Part shown: piece by piece, positions 7,114 through 15,441 of the stretch
How positions within the stretch are numbered: position 1 is the first letter of the stretch
Layout of the letters: each line of letters begins with the position of its first letter
From: a virus
IMG/VR virus record: IMGVR_UViG_3300046373_000048
Coordinates: 1 to 20,185 of that record
Reading direction: 5' to 3' (one strand)
Length of the DNA: 20,185 nucleotides
Program-made: the position numbers and the translations under genes
Notes under the pieces: model-generated
The model's input: the letters and a program-made list of their open reading frames with translations, nothing else
Databases searched by the model: none
What the model was told of the DNA's origin: nothing

Positions 7114-7592
7114 CGTTGCAGTCATCCGGCGCGATCTCGCTTGGCGATGTGCTGACAGAGCTGCGCATCGCCAACCCTGGCCGCTCGCTGCCGATCTCGC
7201 TGGGCGATACAGATGTGCGTAACCTGGCTGGCGTGCCATCTGGCGCAATTAGCCTGTCGGACCTGTATGGAAAGAGTTCGTACGTCGCCATGAGTGCGAC
7301 GCTGCCTGACAACAGCGACTCCAGCCTGTCCAACCCGCCAAGCGCAACCACGATCAACATTCCCATGGCGATGACCGTCACTGGGGGGCTAGCACCTTTT
7401 AGCTATACGTGGTCGAAGGTATCCGGCTCGGGTTCTGTCCAGGCTGTCAACTCTCCTAACACGAACGCGCAGATCACCAACCCCCGTTTTAGCACGCCAT
7501 CGACGCTATCTGAACTTGTGCAATGTTCGGTAACTGACGCAATGGGCAACACGATCACGAGGCAAGGCACTGCGACCTTGTACATCGAATGA
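7110..7592 (+). CDS. Small tail/fibre-associated protein with Ig-like domain
   Basis: A 160-residue protein overlapping the S74 fibre by ATGA, so the two are probably made together. The N-terminal 55 residues contain two SGAISLxD motifs (ending ISLSDLYGK), a pattern common in small phage tail proteins. Residues about 60-160 form a Ser/Thr/Pro-rich beta domain with FSYTWSKVSGSGSVQAVNSP and CSVTDAMGNTI, resembling a PKD/Ig-like fold. It may be a fibre-connecting or host-surface binding protein. It overlaps the following gene by four bases. Function is inferred from neighbours and domain style only. Confidence 0.75.
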   Translation: MTLQSSGAISLGDVLTELRIANPGRSLPISLGDTDVRNLAGVPSGAISLSDLYGKSSYVAMSATLPDNSDSSLSNPPSATTINIPMAMTVTGGLAPFSYTWSKVSGSGSVQAVNSPNTNAQITNPRFSTPSTLSELVQCSVTDAMGNTITRQGTATLYIE

Positions 7593-9163
7593 TAATTCCG
7601 TTTCCTAATGCCGGTTCGGCTGGCGTCGTCAAAGACCTCTCAGTGCATGAGTTGCCGCCGCAGGCATGGACGGATGCTTCTAACGTGCGCTTCCTAGACG
7701 GCTATGCCCGCAGCTTCCTTGGGCACGGCCAAGTGTACGGCACGCCAGCGGTGACGCCGCTGCATGTAGTCCCGGTCAACGTGGGCAGCACCCGTTATTG
7801 GCTCTATGCGGGCGCAAACAAAGTCTACGCGGTGGCGAACATCGCCGGCACCGCAACGCATACCAACCTGACTCGGCAGACTGCGGGCGCCGATGTTGAC
7901 TATGCAGGTACGCCGAATGCCTGGACCAGTGCAGTACTGTCGGGAATCCCGATCATCAATGCGGGTAACAATATCGACCCGCCGCAGCAGTGGGACTTGG
8001 ACGTGACGCACCGCATGACGACGCTCGCCAACTGGCCGGCCGATACGTGGTGCAAAGCAATCCGCGGCTACAAGAACTATCTGATTGCCCTGAACGTGAC
8101 CAAGGGCACGACGAACTTTGGCTATATGGTCAAGTGGTCGAGCCCAGCTGATCCTGGCGGCGTCCCGGCTACATGGAACCCTGCCGATCAGACGCAGGAC
8201 GCAGGCGAGTTTGATCTGGCGGAGGGCGGCGACCAAGTGATCGATGGTCTACAACTGCGCGACTCTTTTATGATCTACAAAGAGCAGTCAGTGTGGCGCA
8301 TGGATTTCACTGGCGGACCTTTCGTGTTCCGCTTCCAGAAGGTGCTGGGCGTCTCGGGCGCGATGAATCGCAACTGCATCGTTGAAGTTGATGGCTTCCA
8401 CTTCGTACTGACCGGGTCAGATGTAATCGTGCATGACGGTCAGAGTGCTTTGCCGGTGCTGGATAAGGTAGCGCGGCGCGCTCTGTTTCAGGATATGGAC
8501 ACTGCGTACAACGACCGATCGTTCGTATTCAAAAACCCGTTCCTGAACGAGGTTTTCGTCTGCTACACCTCGATTGGCGCCACTTCGCCCAACAAGGCGC
8601 TAGTGTGGAACTACAAGGACAAGACGGTCTCGTACCGCGATATCCCGAACCTGAACCATGCCAATTACGGCACCGTTGACAATACGCTGTCAGGCTCCTG
8701 GGCGGCAGACAACGACGCATGGGAATCTGACCTCACGGCATGGAACGGGCCTGACTTCAGCCCGAATACGACTCGCGTCTTGATGGCGTCGAATGCGTCC
8801 AAGCTGTACATGCTGGACGCCTCAAACAGTTTCGATGGCTTGCCGTGTAACTGGTATTTGGAGCGTCGCGGCCTGTCCTTTGGCAAGGATGATGGTTTCA
8901 AAACGATCACCGGAGTACGCCCACGCATTGCGGGTAACGCTGGTGGAACGGTGAATGTGCAGATTGGTGGCAATAACACCGATCCCTACGCCGATCCAGA
9001 GTATCCGGTGTCGATGACGTACACGATTGGTCAGACGATTGCCTGCGATGGCATTGTGAGCTACCGCTACCCCGCGATCCGCTTTTCTAGCGGCACGGCC
9101 CAGCAAGCGCGCCTTGACTCGTTCGACATTGAGATCAGCGATTCAACCAGGGGGCGCTGGTGA
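7589..9163 (+). CDS. Tail nozzle / DNA stabilisation-like protein
   Basis: This 524-residue protein begins FPNAGSAGVVKDLSVHELPP and continues with AWTDASNVRFLDG, a start typical of large podophage neck proteins. Repeated Trp/Tyr/Gly-rich blocks (SVWRMDFTGGPFVFRFQ, FVLTGSDVIVHDGQ, LVWNYKDKTVSYRDI) suggest a beta-propeller, as in P22 gp10-like or SU10-like nozzle proteins that close the portal channel and anchor fibres. A final beta domain of about 90 residues (VRPRIAGNAGGTVNVQIGG onward) looks like a separate module. It overlaps both neighbours by four bases. The assignment rests on length, pattern and context. Confidence 0.77.
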   Translation: MIIPFPNAGSAGVVKDLSVHELPPQAWTDASNVRFLDGYARSFLGHGQVYGTPAVTPLHVVPVNVGSTRYWLYAGANKVYAVANIAGTATHTNLTRQTAGADVDYAGTPNAWTSAVLSGIPIINAGNNIDPPQQWDLDVTHRMTTLANWPADTWCKAIRGYKNYLIALNVTKGTTNFGYMVKWSSPADPGGVPATWNPADQTQDAGEFDLAEGGDQVIDGLQLRDSFMIYKEQSVWRMDFTGGPFVFRFQKVLGVSGAMNRNCIVEVDGFHFVLTGSDVIVHDGQSALPVLDKVARRALFQDMDTAYNDRSFVFKNPFLNEVFVCYTSIGATSPNKALVWNYKDKTVSYRDIPNLNHANYGTVDNTLSGSWAADNDAWESDLTAWNGPDFSPNTTRVLMASNASKLYMLDASNSFDGLPCNWYLERRGLSFGKDDGFKTITGVRPRIAGNAGGTVNVQIGGNNTDPYADPEYPVSMTYTIGQTIACDGIVSYRYPAIRFSSGTAQQARLDSFDIEISDSTRGRW

Positions 9164-9426
9164 GGTCGGGCAGCTTATCGACGGTTCGCTATGCGCCGGA
9201 ACACGTCCCGGATGACCCGAAGGACTATGGCCGCTTTCTGCGCGGTGAGTTCGACCGGATTTCGGCAGCTATCGCGGCTTTGGCTGCGGGGCATATCGAC
9301 CGAGTTTACGCGCTACCGCTGAAACCGCGTGATGGCGACATTCGCTACCTAGATTCGACCATCGCGCCGGGTGGCGTGCTTGGGATGTACTACTACAAGG
9401 CGGGCGTATGGACATTGCTCGGATAG
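9160..9426 (+). CDS. Small phage protein, possibly virion-associated
   Basis: The start is a GTG overlapping the previous TGA (GTGA), supported by AGGGGG five bases upstream. The 88-residue product has an N-terminal segment APEHVPDDPKDYGRFLRGEFDRI, then a helical AAIAALAAG stretch, and a beta-rich C-terminus ending in YYYKAGVWTLLG. Similar short proteins follow the nozzle gene in many podophages, by memory, without known function. It overlaps the next gene by 19 bases. Confidence 0.72.
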   Translation: MRSGSLSTVRYAPEHVPDDPKDYGRFLRGEFDRISAAIAALAAGHIDRVYALPLKPRDGDIRYLDSTIAPGGVLGMYYYKAGVWTLLG

Positions 9427-9839
9427 AGCGCGAGCGCATCGAACAGCTTGAAGATGCAATTTTGAAGGCGCCGCAAGTGGATTTGCAAACGAAGCAGGCG
9501 CTCTCGGGCAAGGTCTATGCAAGGACGATTCTGATCCCGGCTGGAACAGTACTCACCGGCGCAACGCACAAGAAAGACCACATCAACATCGTTTGCGGCG
9601 ACATCACAGTTACGACCGATGAGGGGCCGAAGCGAATCATTGGCTACCACGTGATTGAGACAAAGGCGGGCAGCAAGCGAGCTGGTGTAGCGCACGCAGA
9701 CACGATGTGGACGACCGTCTGCCACACCGAATTGACTGATAGCGAAGCTATTGAGGATGAGCTAGTCGAAGAAAGCAGCAGATTACAGACACGGCAGGAT
9801 TTACTGCCAAACGCCACTCACAAGGCACTGGAGGAATAA
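9408..9839 (+). CDS. Cupin-like small phage protein
   Basis: A 143-residue protein starting inside the end of the preceding gene, with AAGGCGGG a few bases before the ATG. Residues about 38-105 (TRTILIPAGT-like start, then THKKDHINIVCGDITV, GYHVIETKAG and AHADTMWTTV) read as a beta-barrel of cupin type, with several His residues that could be surface or metal ligands. The acidic helical tail has EAIEDELVEESSRLQTR. A catalytic role is not shown. It sits between the nozzle and ejection genes, so a virion or assembly role is likely. It overlaps the next ATG by one base. Confidence 0.72.
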   Translation: MDIARIERERIEQLEDAILKAPQVDLQTKQALSGKVYARTILIPAGTVLTGATHKKDHINIVCGDITVTTDEGPKRIIGYHVIETKAGSKRAGVAHADTMWTTVCHTELTDSEAIEDELVEESSRLQTRQDLLPNATHKALEE

Positions 9840-10903
9840 TGGCATTCGGACTCTCAGCAGCGGCTATTGGCGGCATTGCCACGGCTGGCCTTGGCGCATA
9901 TACGGCTTACAAGGGAAGCAAAAACACGCCTTCGCAGGCTACGACGACCCAGCAGCAGCAGGCAGACCCGCGCATTTCCGGGATGCTGTTCGGCCAAAAC
10001 GGAAACAATGGCCTGCTGAACCAGTTTCAGGGATATTTGGACAAGCCACAAAGCGCAGGCATGCAGCAATACGGGCAAGCTGCGCAGAACTACCTGGGTA
10101 ATAGCGGTGCCTATGACCTGGCAAATCAGCACAACGCCGCGATGGGCTTGATGAACGGCGGTCACTCCGCGCCAGCGCAGACCAACATGGACCTGTCGGG
10201 CGCGTATGACCGCACCATCAACGGCGACCCCGCTGCAAATCCCTACCTGACGGGAGCTATCGCCAAAGGCATCAACCAAAGCACAACCGCTTTCCAGAAC
10301 CAGCAGACTGACGCAACGCGAAACCTCACTGAGAACGTACTGCCATCGCTACGCGGTGGGGCAATCGCAGCTGGCCAGTATGGAGGCACACGGCAAGGCC
10401 TGGCCGAAGGAATGGCTCTCAATTCATTCAACACTCAGCAGGGTAGGGCGCTGTCGCAGTTCGGCCAGAACAATACCGATGCTGCCGTGTCGGCACAAGC
10501 GGGCGCTTATGACAATGGGCAATCCCGCGCACTCGCTGCAATGAACTCGGTAGGCGGTCAACAGCAGGCCAGCAATGCCCTGCAAAGCTCGAACACGCAG
10601 GCAGGCTTGCAAGCGTCGAACGGTCTGCTGAACAACATCTACACAGCCGGCGCGAATCAGGACTCCTACGGTATCAACCAGGCCGGCAAGGTCTCTGGCT
10701 TGCTGTCGCCGTACCTTGGCGTGAATGGTACGCAAACCACCAGTCAGCCGCTGTACCAGAACCAAGGCGCCAACATTCTCGGCGGTGCAACTGCCGGCCT
10801 TGGCATCTACAACGGGCTGAAAAATTCAGGCCTATTTGGCGACAAGCCTCCGACTATCGGCTCATCTGCTGACTACGCAAACAACAACTGGCTTACTTCG
10901 TAA
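9839..10903 (+). CDS. Ejection / internal virion protein, first of three
   Basis: A 354-residue protein with a Gly/Ala-rich hydrophobic N-terminus (LSAAAIGGIATAGLGAYTAY) and a second such segment near residue 310 (ANILGGATAGLGIYNG). Between them lies a long Gln/Asn/Ala/Gly-rich, largely helical region (many QQ, NNT and SNT runs) with hardly any Cys. This matches the first, smaller ejection protein of podophages (roles like T7 gp14 or P22 gp7), which leaves the capsid with the DNA and enters the host envelope. It starts one base before the previous stop ends. The two genes downstream complete the usual trio. Sequence-level homology is not claimed. Confidence 0.7.
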   Translation: MAFGLSAAAIGGIATAGLGAYTAYKGSKNTPSQATTTQQQQADPRISGMLFGQNGNNGLLNQFQGYLDKPQSAGMQQYGQAAQNYLGNSGAYDLANQHNAAMGLMNGGHSAPAQTNMDLSGAYDRTINGDPAANPYLTGAIAKGINQSTTAFQNQQTDATRNLTENVLPSLRGGAIAAGQYGGTRQGLAEGMALNSFNTQQGRALSQFGQNNTDAAVSAQAGAYDNGQSRALAAMNSVGGQQQASNALQSSNTQAGLQASNGLLNNIYTAGANQDSYGINQAGKVSGLLSPYLGVNGTQTTSQPLYQNQGANILGGATAGLGIYNGLKNSGLFGDKPPTIGSSADYANNNWLTS

Positions 10904-10912
10904 GGAAACACC

Positions 10913-12583
10913 ATGCCCGGTTTACTCGATGGCTTTATGGATGATCCATCCACGATGGGATTGCTCGGCATGGCCGGCGGCTTGCTGTCCGCTGGCGGGC
11001 CTTCGCTTATGCCTCATACGCTAGGACAGGGCTTGGCGGCAGGTTTTGACGGCATGAACAAGGCCTATAACAGCACAATGCAAACGCAGCTTGATCGCCA
11101 AAAGGAAGCGCTTCAGATGAACATGCTGAAGCAGCAGGTTGAGCAGGCCACGCGCAAGAACGGGCTCATTAACGACTTCTTGCAACAAAATATGGGCGGT
11201 GGCTCGCAGGCTACCCCGGCGATGTCCAGCACTCCTATGGGGGCGGCTGGAATGCCTGCCAACAGCATGCCAATGCAGCCAGGAAATGCACCAATCGGCA
11301 CTAATAGCAGCGCAGGCTTCGGGGGCATCCCTTCGGCAGCAATCGCAGCCGATCTGGCCTTCAATGGCGGCACAAAGATGGGCGAATGGATCAACGACCG
11401 CTCTAAGCCGACAGACTTCACCAAGCTCCTACAGCAGGCCGGTATTGATCCAAACTCGACGCTTGGCCGGCAGATGATGCAGCAGCATATCGCCAAGCAA
11501 AATAATATCCCGCTGGTCTCGGGCCGTGCTGGCGCACCCATGTATAACCCTGACGGCACGATTGCCGCAATGGCTCCAATCATCCCTAAAAACGCGGTTC
11601 CAACTATCGAAAACGGGCGCGTCACAGGTGTGTCGCCGCTGGCCGGCGCTGCCAATGTTGAACAGATCAATGCCTATGCGGATCAGGCGGGTAAAAATCA
11701 GGCCGAGCCAATAGCAGGCTTTAGCCCTGACGGAAAATCTGTCTATACGAATAAGTTTGCAGCAGCAAATGGCGGTGCGAGTGGTGGTACTTGGAGCGGC
11801 GGCTCCCTGGACAGTGCAACGCTTGCTAAGCTTAACCAGGCCGCTGCTGGCGGGAATAAGGACGCACTTGCTGCACTGACGGCATACGCTGGTAGAGGGC
11901 AGGCGGTGACCCCGAGTTTGCAGCCCGGCGTGGATAAGTCCATCGGCGGAAACATCGAAACGATGAACAACGATTTCGCCGATCTGTACGCTCAGAACAA
12001 GGCGGCACCTACCAGCCTTGCCGTGCTGGACAACATTAAGAAACTAGCGCCAAAAGCAATCATGGGGTCGCAAGCTGAGCGCTTGGCGTTCCTGAACGGC
12101 TTGCTAACCCTTGGCGGGATGAGCGGCACCGCAACGGATTTGAAAACCGCAACGGACCTGTTTGACAAGAACAGCAACATGCTTGTGGCGAACATGCGGA
12201 AGAGTGCAGGCGGTGCCGGAACAGATGCGTTCCAAGCACTCGCACAAGCGTCGAACCCTAATAATCACATGACGCCAGCAGCGGCTATTGAGGCGGCGGA
12301 CACGCTGATTGGTCAGATCAAAATGGCGCAGAAGCAGTATAAAACGATGCTGCCGTTCAAGATGAACAACGATGCAGTTGGCTACTACAACGCTCAGCAA
12401 CAGTTCGTCAACGGCGCCGATCCACGCAATTACCAGCCCGACGCCGGCCATGCCCCATCGGCACCAGCGGCGCCAAACAAATTCGACATGCTGCCGCCCG
12501 CAGCTCAATACGAAGGCAAGCGCCTGCAGGCCGACAACGGCACGATTTACCGCGCAGTCGGCGGTAAGTGGGTGAAGGAGTAA
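10913..12583 (+). CDS. Ejection / internal virion protein, second of three
   Basis: A 556-residue protein with AAGGA six bases before its ATG. It begins with a Gly/Leu/Met-rich amphipathic part (MGLLGMAGGLLSAGG) and a Gln-rich helix (residues about 50-80). A Pro/Met/Gly-rich low-complexity stretch (about 95-140) follows, then a long Ala/Asn/Lys/Gln helical body. It ends in a small basic beta segment, TIYRAVGGKWVKE. The composition and position fit an internal virion protein. No lysozyme or transglycosylase catalytic motif was recognised in it. The downstream Shine-Dalgarno sequence lies in its final codons, so the next gene is probably coupled. Confidence 0.7.
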   Translation: MPGLLDGFMDDPSTMGLLGMAGGLLSAGGPSLMPHTLGQGLAAGFDGMNKAYNSTMQTQLDRQKEALQMNMLKQQVEQATRKNGLINDFLQQNMGGGSQATPAMSSTPMGAAGMPANSMPMQPGNAPIGTNSSAGFGGIPSAAIAADLAFNGGTKMGEWINDRSKPTDFTKLLQQAGIDPNSTLGRQMMQQHIAKQNNIPLVSGRAGAPMYNPDGTIAAMAPIIPKNAVPTIENGRVTGVSPLAGAANVEQINAYADQAGKNQAEPIAGFSPDGKSVYTNKFAAANGGASGGTWSGGSLDSATLAKLNQAAAGGNKDALAALTAYAGRGQAVTPSLQPGVDKSIGGNIETMNNDFADLYAQNKAAPTSLAVLDNIKKLAPKAIMGSQAERLAFLNGLLTLGGMSGTATDLKTATDLFDKNSNMLVANMRKSAGGAGTDAFQALAQASNPNNHMTPAAAIEAADTLIGQIKMAQKQYKTMLPFKMNNDAVGYYNAQQQFVNGADPRNYQPDAGHAPSAPAAPNKFDMLPPAAQYEGKRLQADNGTIYRAVGGKWVKE

Positions 12584-12585
12584 CT

Positions 12586-14331
12586 ATGGGGTACACGCTA
12601 CTCGATGATTCTGGGGCGCCGGTCAAAGGCACATATACGCTACTTCCTGACGATGCGCCCAAGGCAAAAGACGCTGCACCTGGGATACTGTCTACCATTG
12701 CCGGCTTCGCTGGTAAGAATGGCCTCAATACTGCTTTGTCTGGCCCGAATTTGATAGGAAAAGGACTGTCGGCAATTGGCGATGCTCTTAGCCCGGCGCC
12801 ATCCTTGTCAGATTTGGTATCTGGGAAGAAACCGACCAACTTTATCGGCCAGGCTGGGCAAGCAATTCAGGACGCCGTAGCACGCGGTAAGGCCTCCATG
12901 TCTAACACGATGGCGCCATACCAAGATGCTCATCCAACGGCAGCGGTAGTAGGGGATACTGCTGGCGATGTCATTAAGACTCTTCCGGCAGGAATGGGTT
13001 TGGGAGCAGTTGCAAGAGCAGTTATGCCAGCTATAGCGACATCCCGTATTGCGCCATTGCTGACGGCAATCGAAACAGGCGGCATGAAGACGGGCGTAGC
13101 CCCAGCAGCTACCTTGGCAGGTAAAGCAGTTGACATGGGCACTCGGATGCTTGGGGGCGGCATCACTGGCGCAGCATCAACGGCAATGGTAGACCCTTCC
13201 AACGTTGGAACGGGCGGGGGAATTGGGGCCATCGCCCCAGTAGCATTCGGAGCTGCTGGGAAAATCGGGAATGCAATGGGGCGCGTTATTTCTGGCCCAG
13301 ATGTATCGCCTGCTGTGCAGGCCGGCGTGCAAGCGGCAACAAAAGCAGGATACGTGGTGCCTCCAACTCAGGCCAGTCCGACTCTTGCTAACCGCCTGAT
13401 GGAGGGGATGGCAGGGAAAATTTCTACAGCCCAGAATGCAAGTGCGAAAAACCAAGCGGTCACCAATGGCTTAGCAGCGACCGCTCTAGGCCTTCCCGCC
13501 GAGACGCAATTATCGCCTGGCGTCTTAAATCAAATTCGTCAGAACGCTGGCCGTGCGTATGATGCAGTCGCATCTACTGGGACCATTACGCCGGGGCCGG
13601 CCTATGAACAGGCGCTCGATTCAATCACTGCACAGGCGCGCCAAGCAGCGGCTGGTTTCCCCAATGCTAAGCCTAGCGCGATCCTGTCTGAAATCGACGC
13701 GCTTAAAAGCCCTCAGTTTGACGCGAGCAGTGCGGTTTCTAAGATTCAGCAACTGCGCGACCAAGCCAGTTCAGCTTACGCATCTGGCGATAAAAGTTTA
13801 GGTGCAGCATTAAAGGCAGGCGCTGGCGTCTTGGAAGACACGATTGACCAGCACTTGCAGCAGATCGGTGCACCGCCGGATTTGCTAGATGGGTTTCGCA
13901 ATGCTCGTCAATTGATTGCAAAAACCTACTCGGTTGAAAAGGCACTTAACCCGACTTCTGGAACCGTTGACGCACAAAAGCTTGCAGCACAGCTGAATCG
14001 AGGGAAACCGCTAAGCGGTGATTTGCTCACGGCTGCACAGTTTGCTCAGCAATTTCCGAAAGCAGCTCAGCCGGTTGAGAAAATGGGAAGTTTGCCACAA
14101 CTAAGCCCCCTTGACTGGGGCGCATCAGCTCTAGCGACAGCAGCATCAGGGAACCTGCTGCCTATGGCGGGAGTGATCCTACGCCCCGGCGCCCGTTCAC
14201 TTGCCCTATCGCCACTCATCCAAAATCGCTTAGCAAAGACAGCTACACCGGGGCTGTTAAGTCAACTTATGGGTGATCCTGAACTTTCGGGGCTGGGCTA
14301 TCTCGCCGCCCCGAGACTGGGAGACCATTGA
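12586..14331 (+). CDS. Ejection / internal virion protein, third of three
   Basis: The start is placed at ATG12586 because AAGGAG (12575-12580) is spaced correctly from it; a GTG at 12568 in the same frame lies inside the previous gene and is less likely. The 581-residue product has a short N-terminal domain with a repeated YTLLDD/YTLLPDD motif. Several Gly/Ala hydrophobic stretches follow (about residues 115-240, for example GGGIGAIAPVAFGAAGKIG), then a long helical region with Ala/Gln and a hydrophobic C-terminal part. Such a membrane-prone, Ala-rich protein fits the largest ejection protein. No catalytic motif is visible. It ends the structural operon; 159 bases without a plus-strand gene follow. 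Confidence 0.7.
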   Translation: MGYTLLDDSGAPVKGTYTLLPDDAPKAKDAAPGILSTIAGFAGKNGLNTALSGPNLIGKGLSAIGDALSPAPSLSDLVSGKKPTNFIGQAGQAIQDAVARGKASMSNTMAPYQDAHPTAAVVGDTAGDVIKTLPAGMGLGAVARAVMPAIATSRIAPLLTAIETGGMKTGVAPAATLAGKAVDMGTRMLGGGITGAASTAMVDPSNVGTGGGIGAIAPVAFGAAGKIGNAMGRVISGPDVSPAVQAGVQAATKAGYVVPPTQASPTLANRLMEGMAGKISTAQNASAKNQAVTNGLAATALGLPAETQLSPGVLNQIRQNAGRAYDAVASTGTITPGPAYEQALDSITAQARQAAAGFPNAKPSAILSEIDALKSPQFDASSAVSKIQQLRDQASSAYASGDKSLGAALKAGAGVLEDTIDQHLQQIGAPPDLLDGFRNARQLIAKTYSVEKALNPTSGTVDAQKLAAQLNRGKPLSGDLLTAAQFAQQFPKAAQPVEKMGSLPQLSPLDWGASALATAASGNLLPMAGVILRPGARSLALSPLIQNRLAKTATPGLLSQLMGDPELSGLGYLAAPRLGDH

Positions 14332-14410
14332 TTCCCCGAATGAATTGCCATACAAAAACGGCAACGCATAGAAGAAGAAACTTAACTATCAAATAAGTTA
14401 TGTAGCTCAT
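14267..14410 (-). CDS. Candidate small membrane protein, convergent with the ejection gene
   Basis: On the minus strand an ATG at 14410 opens a 47-residue frame starting MSYITYLIVKFLLLCVAV, with one clear membrane segment followed by a basic tail. The same frame can extend up to 14503, but that part is less protein-like. Its first half fills the 159-base plus-strand gap and its end overlaps the ejection gene's 3' end. A TATGAT lies just upstream, without a good -35. Shine-Dalgarno support is weak. It may be a small moron, but A/G-rich plus-strand sequence would give a hydrophobic antisense frame by chance. Confidence 0.28.
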   Translation of the reverse strand: MSYITYLIVKFLLLCVAVFVWQFIRGINGLPVSGRRDSPAPKVQDHP

Positions 14411-14490
14411 CACCGCATCATACCCCAAGAAGCCCAGAAGGCCTCTGAAATATAGCAAGCCGACGACGAGCGGCCAACCTGAAAGAAGAC

Positions 14491-14766
14491 ATGCAGACGC
14501 CAAGCGAAAACAAAATCCGGTTCGATAAAACGGTAAATCTAGGGCATATCCTGACTATGTGTATGTTCCTCGTCGCGATGATGACCGGCTGGAACATGAT
14601 GGACAAGCGCCTGCTTGTGCTGGAAGAGGCCAGGACATCCCAGCGCGACCGAGACGCGCTTCAAGATTCAACCGCTAAGGACAATCAGCAAGCAATCAAG
14701 GAGGCGCTTACCGACCTGCGCCGCAGCGTGGAAAAGGTTGCTGACAAGGTAGGCGCGCAAAAATGA
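14491..14766 (+). CDS. Small membrane protein with coiled coil (lysis-associated, holin/antiholin candidate)
   Basis: A 91-residue protein with one transmembrane segment (about residues 17-37, LGHILTMCMFLVAMMTGW) after a short charged N-terminus, followed by a charged coiled coil (42-88). It opens the lysis cassette and overlaps the next gene by four bases (ATGA). Proteins of this form occur next to holins in betaproteobacterial phages and may be a holin partner or antiholin. That role is inferred from position. Confidence 0.7.
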   Translation: MQTPSENKIRFDKTVNLGHILTMCMFLVAMMTGWNMMDKRLLVLEEARTSQRDRDALQDSTAKDNQQAIKEALTDLRRSVEKVADKVGAQK

Positions 14767-14999
14767 AAATCCAATTCATCGACAACGCGCGCAAGTTCCT
14801 GCGCCATGCCTGGAGCGTGCGCCTTTCGCTCTTGGCGGCAGTGATCACCTTCGGGAATGCTGCACTGCCGACGCTGGCACAGATCAAGCCGACAACCACT
14901 CTCGCGGCCCTGTCTGGCATTTTCGCCGTGGCGGCGGTATTTGCACAGTTCATTCCGCAGAAAAAACTATCGGGAGGCGAGGATGCCAGCAACCAATAA
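14763..14999 (+). CDS. Putative phage holin
   Basis: A 78-residue protein with a charged start (KIQFIDNARKFLRHAW) and two hydrophobic segments, about residues 20-38 (SLLAAVITFGNAALPTL) and 45-64 (TLAALSGIFAVAAVFAQF), then a charged tail with KK and GGED. This is class II holin topology. It lies directly upstream of the endolysin and overlaps its start by 17 bases. A holin permeabilises the inner membrane at the timed end of infection. The family resembles short two-helix phage holins in betaproteobacteria. Confidence 0.8.
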   Translation: MKIQFIDNARKFLRHAWSVRLSLLAAVITFGNAALPTLAQIKPTTTLAALSGIFAVAAVFAQFIPQKKLSGGEDASNQ

Positions 15000-15441
15000 G
15001 CAGCGCGCCGCCTGGTGCGCAATTGCCGTCACATGCGTGAGCGGCTTCGAAGGCCTACGCCAGGCAGCGTACAGCGATCCTGTGGGCATCCCGACGATCT
15101 GCTTTGGCGAGACCAAGGGTGTGCAGCTCGGCCAGCGCGCCACCATGGACGAATGCAAAGGGATGCTGGCCGACTCGCTGGAGATCGCTAACCGCGGCGT
15201 CGATGCCTGCATCCGTGCGCCGCTTCCAGACTATCGCCGCGCCGCTCTCGTTTCGTTCACCTATAACGTTGGGCAAGCCAATCTATGCGGCTCAACCCTG
15301 GCGCGCAAGCTGAATGCTGGCGACACTGTAGGCGGCTGCAACGAGCTGTCACGCTGGACGCGCGCTAGGGGCATTGAGTTGCCCGGATTGGTAAAGCGCC
15401 GTGCCGCCGAGCGTGAAATGTGCCTGCGGGGTGTGCTGTGA
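14983..15441 (+). CDS. Endolysin, GH24 lysozyme-like muramidase
   Basis: The start is set at ATG14983, with GGGAGG five bases upstream; longer in-frame starts lie in the holin gene. The 152-residue enzyme shows the T4-lysozyme triad spacing Glu23-x8-Asp32-x5-Thr38 (FEGLRQAAYSDPVGIPT), the conserved ALVSFTYNVGQANLCGSTL block and a PGLVKRRAAEREMC end, as in lambdoid R/Lyz-type endolysins. It cleaves the N-acetylmuramic acid to N-acetylglucosamine bond of peptidoglycan. The N-terminus (residues 9-22, AAWCAIAVTCVSGF) is weakly hydrophobic and could be a short signal-anchor-release segment, but it is close to the catalytic Glu. The protein has eight Cys residues. The stop overlaps the Rz start by GTGA. 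Confidence 0.9.
   Translation: MPATNKQRAAWCAIAVTCVSGFEGLRQAAYSDPVGIPTICFGETKGVQLGQRATMDECKGMLADSLEIANRGVDACIRAPLPDYRRAALVSFTYNVGQANLCGSTLARKLNAGDTVGGCNELSRWTRARGIELPGLVKRRAAEREMCLRGVL

Noticed and set aside
4667-7592. Diversity-generating retroelement near the fibre genes
   Set aside because: No reverse transcriptase gene was seen in the window, and no template/variable repeat pair was noticed by eye at fibre C-termini.
7694-8236. 180-residue minus-strand frame
   Set aside because: Shadow of the nozzle-like gene, with Arg/Ala/Val-rich composition and no start signal.
14857-14982. 42-residue N-terminal extension of the endolysin
   Set aside because: It is an Arg/Ser/His-rich shadow of the holin gene; a good Shine-Dalgarno sequence supports the start at 14983.
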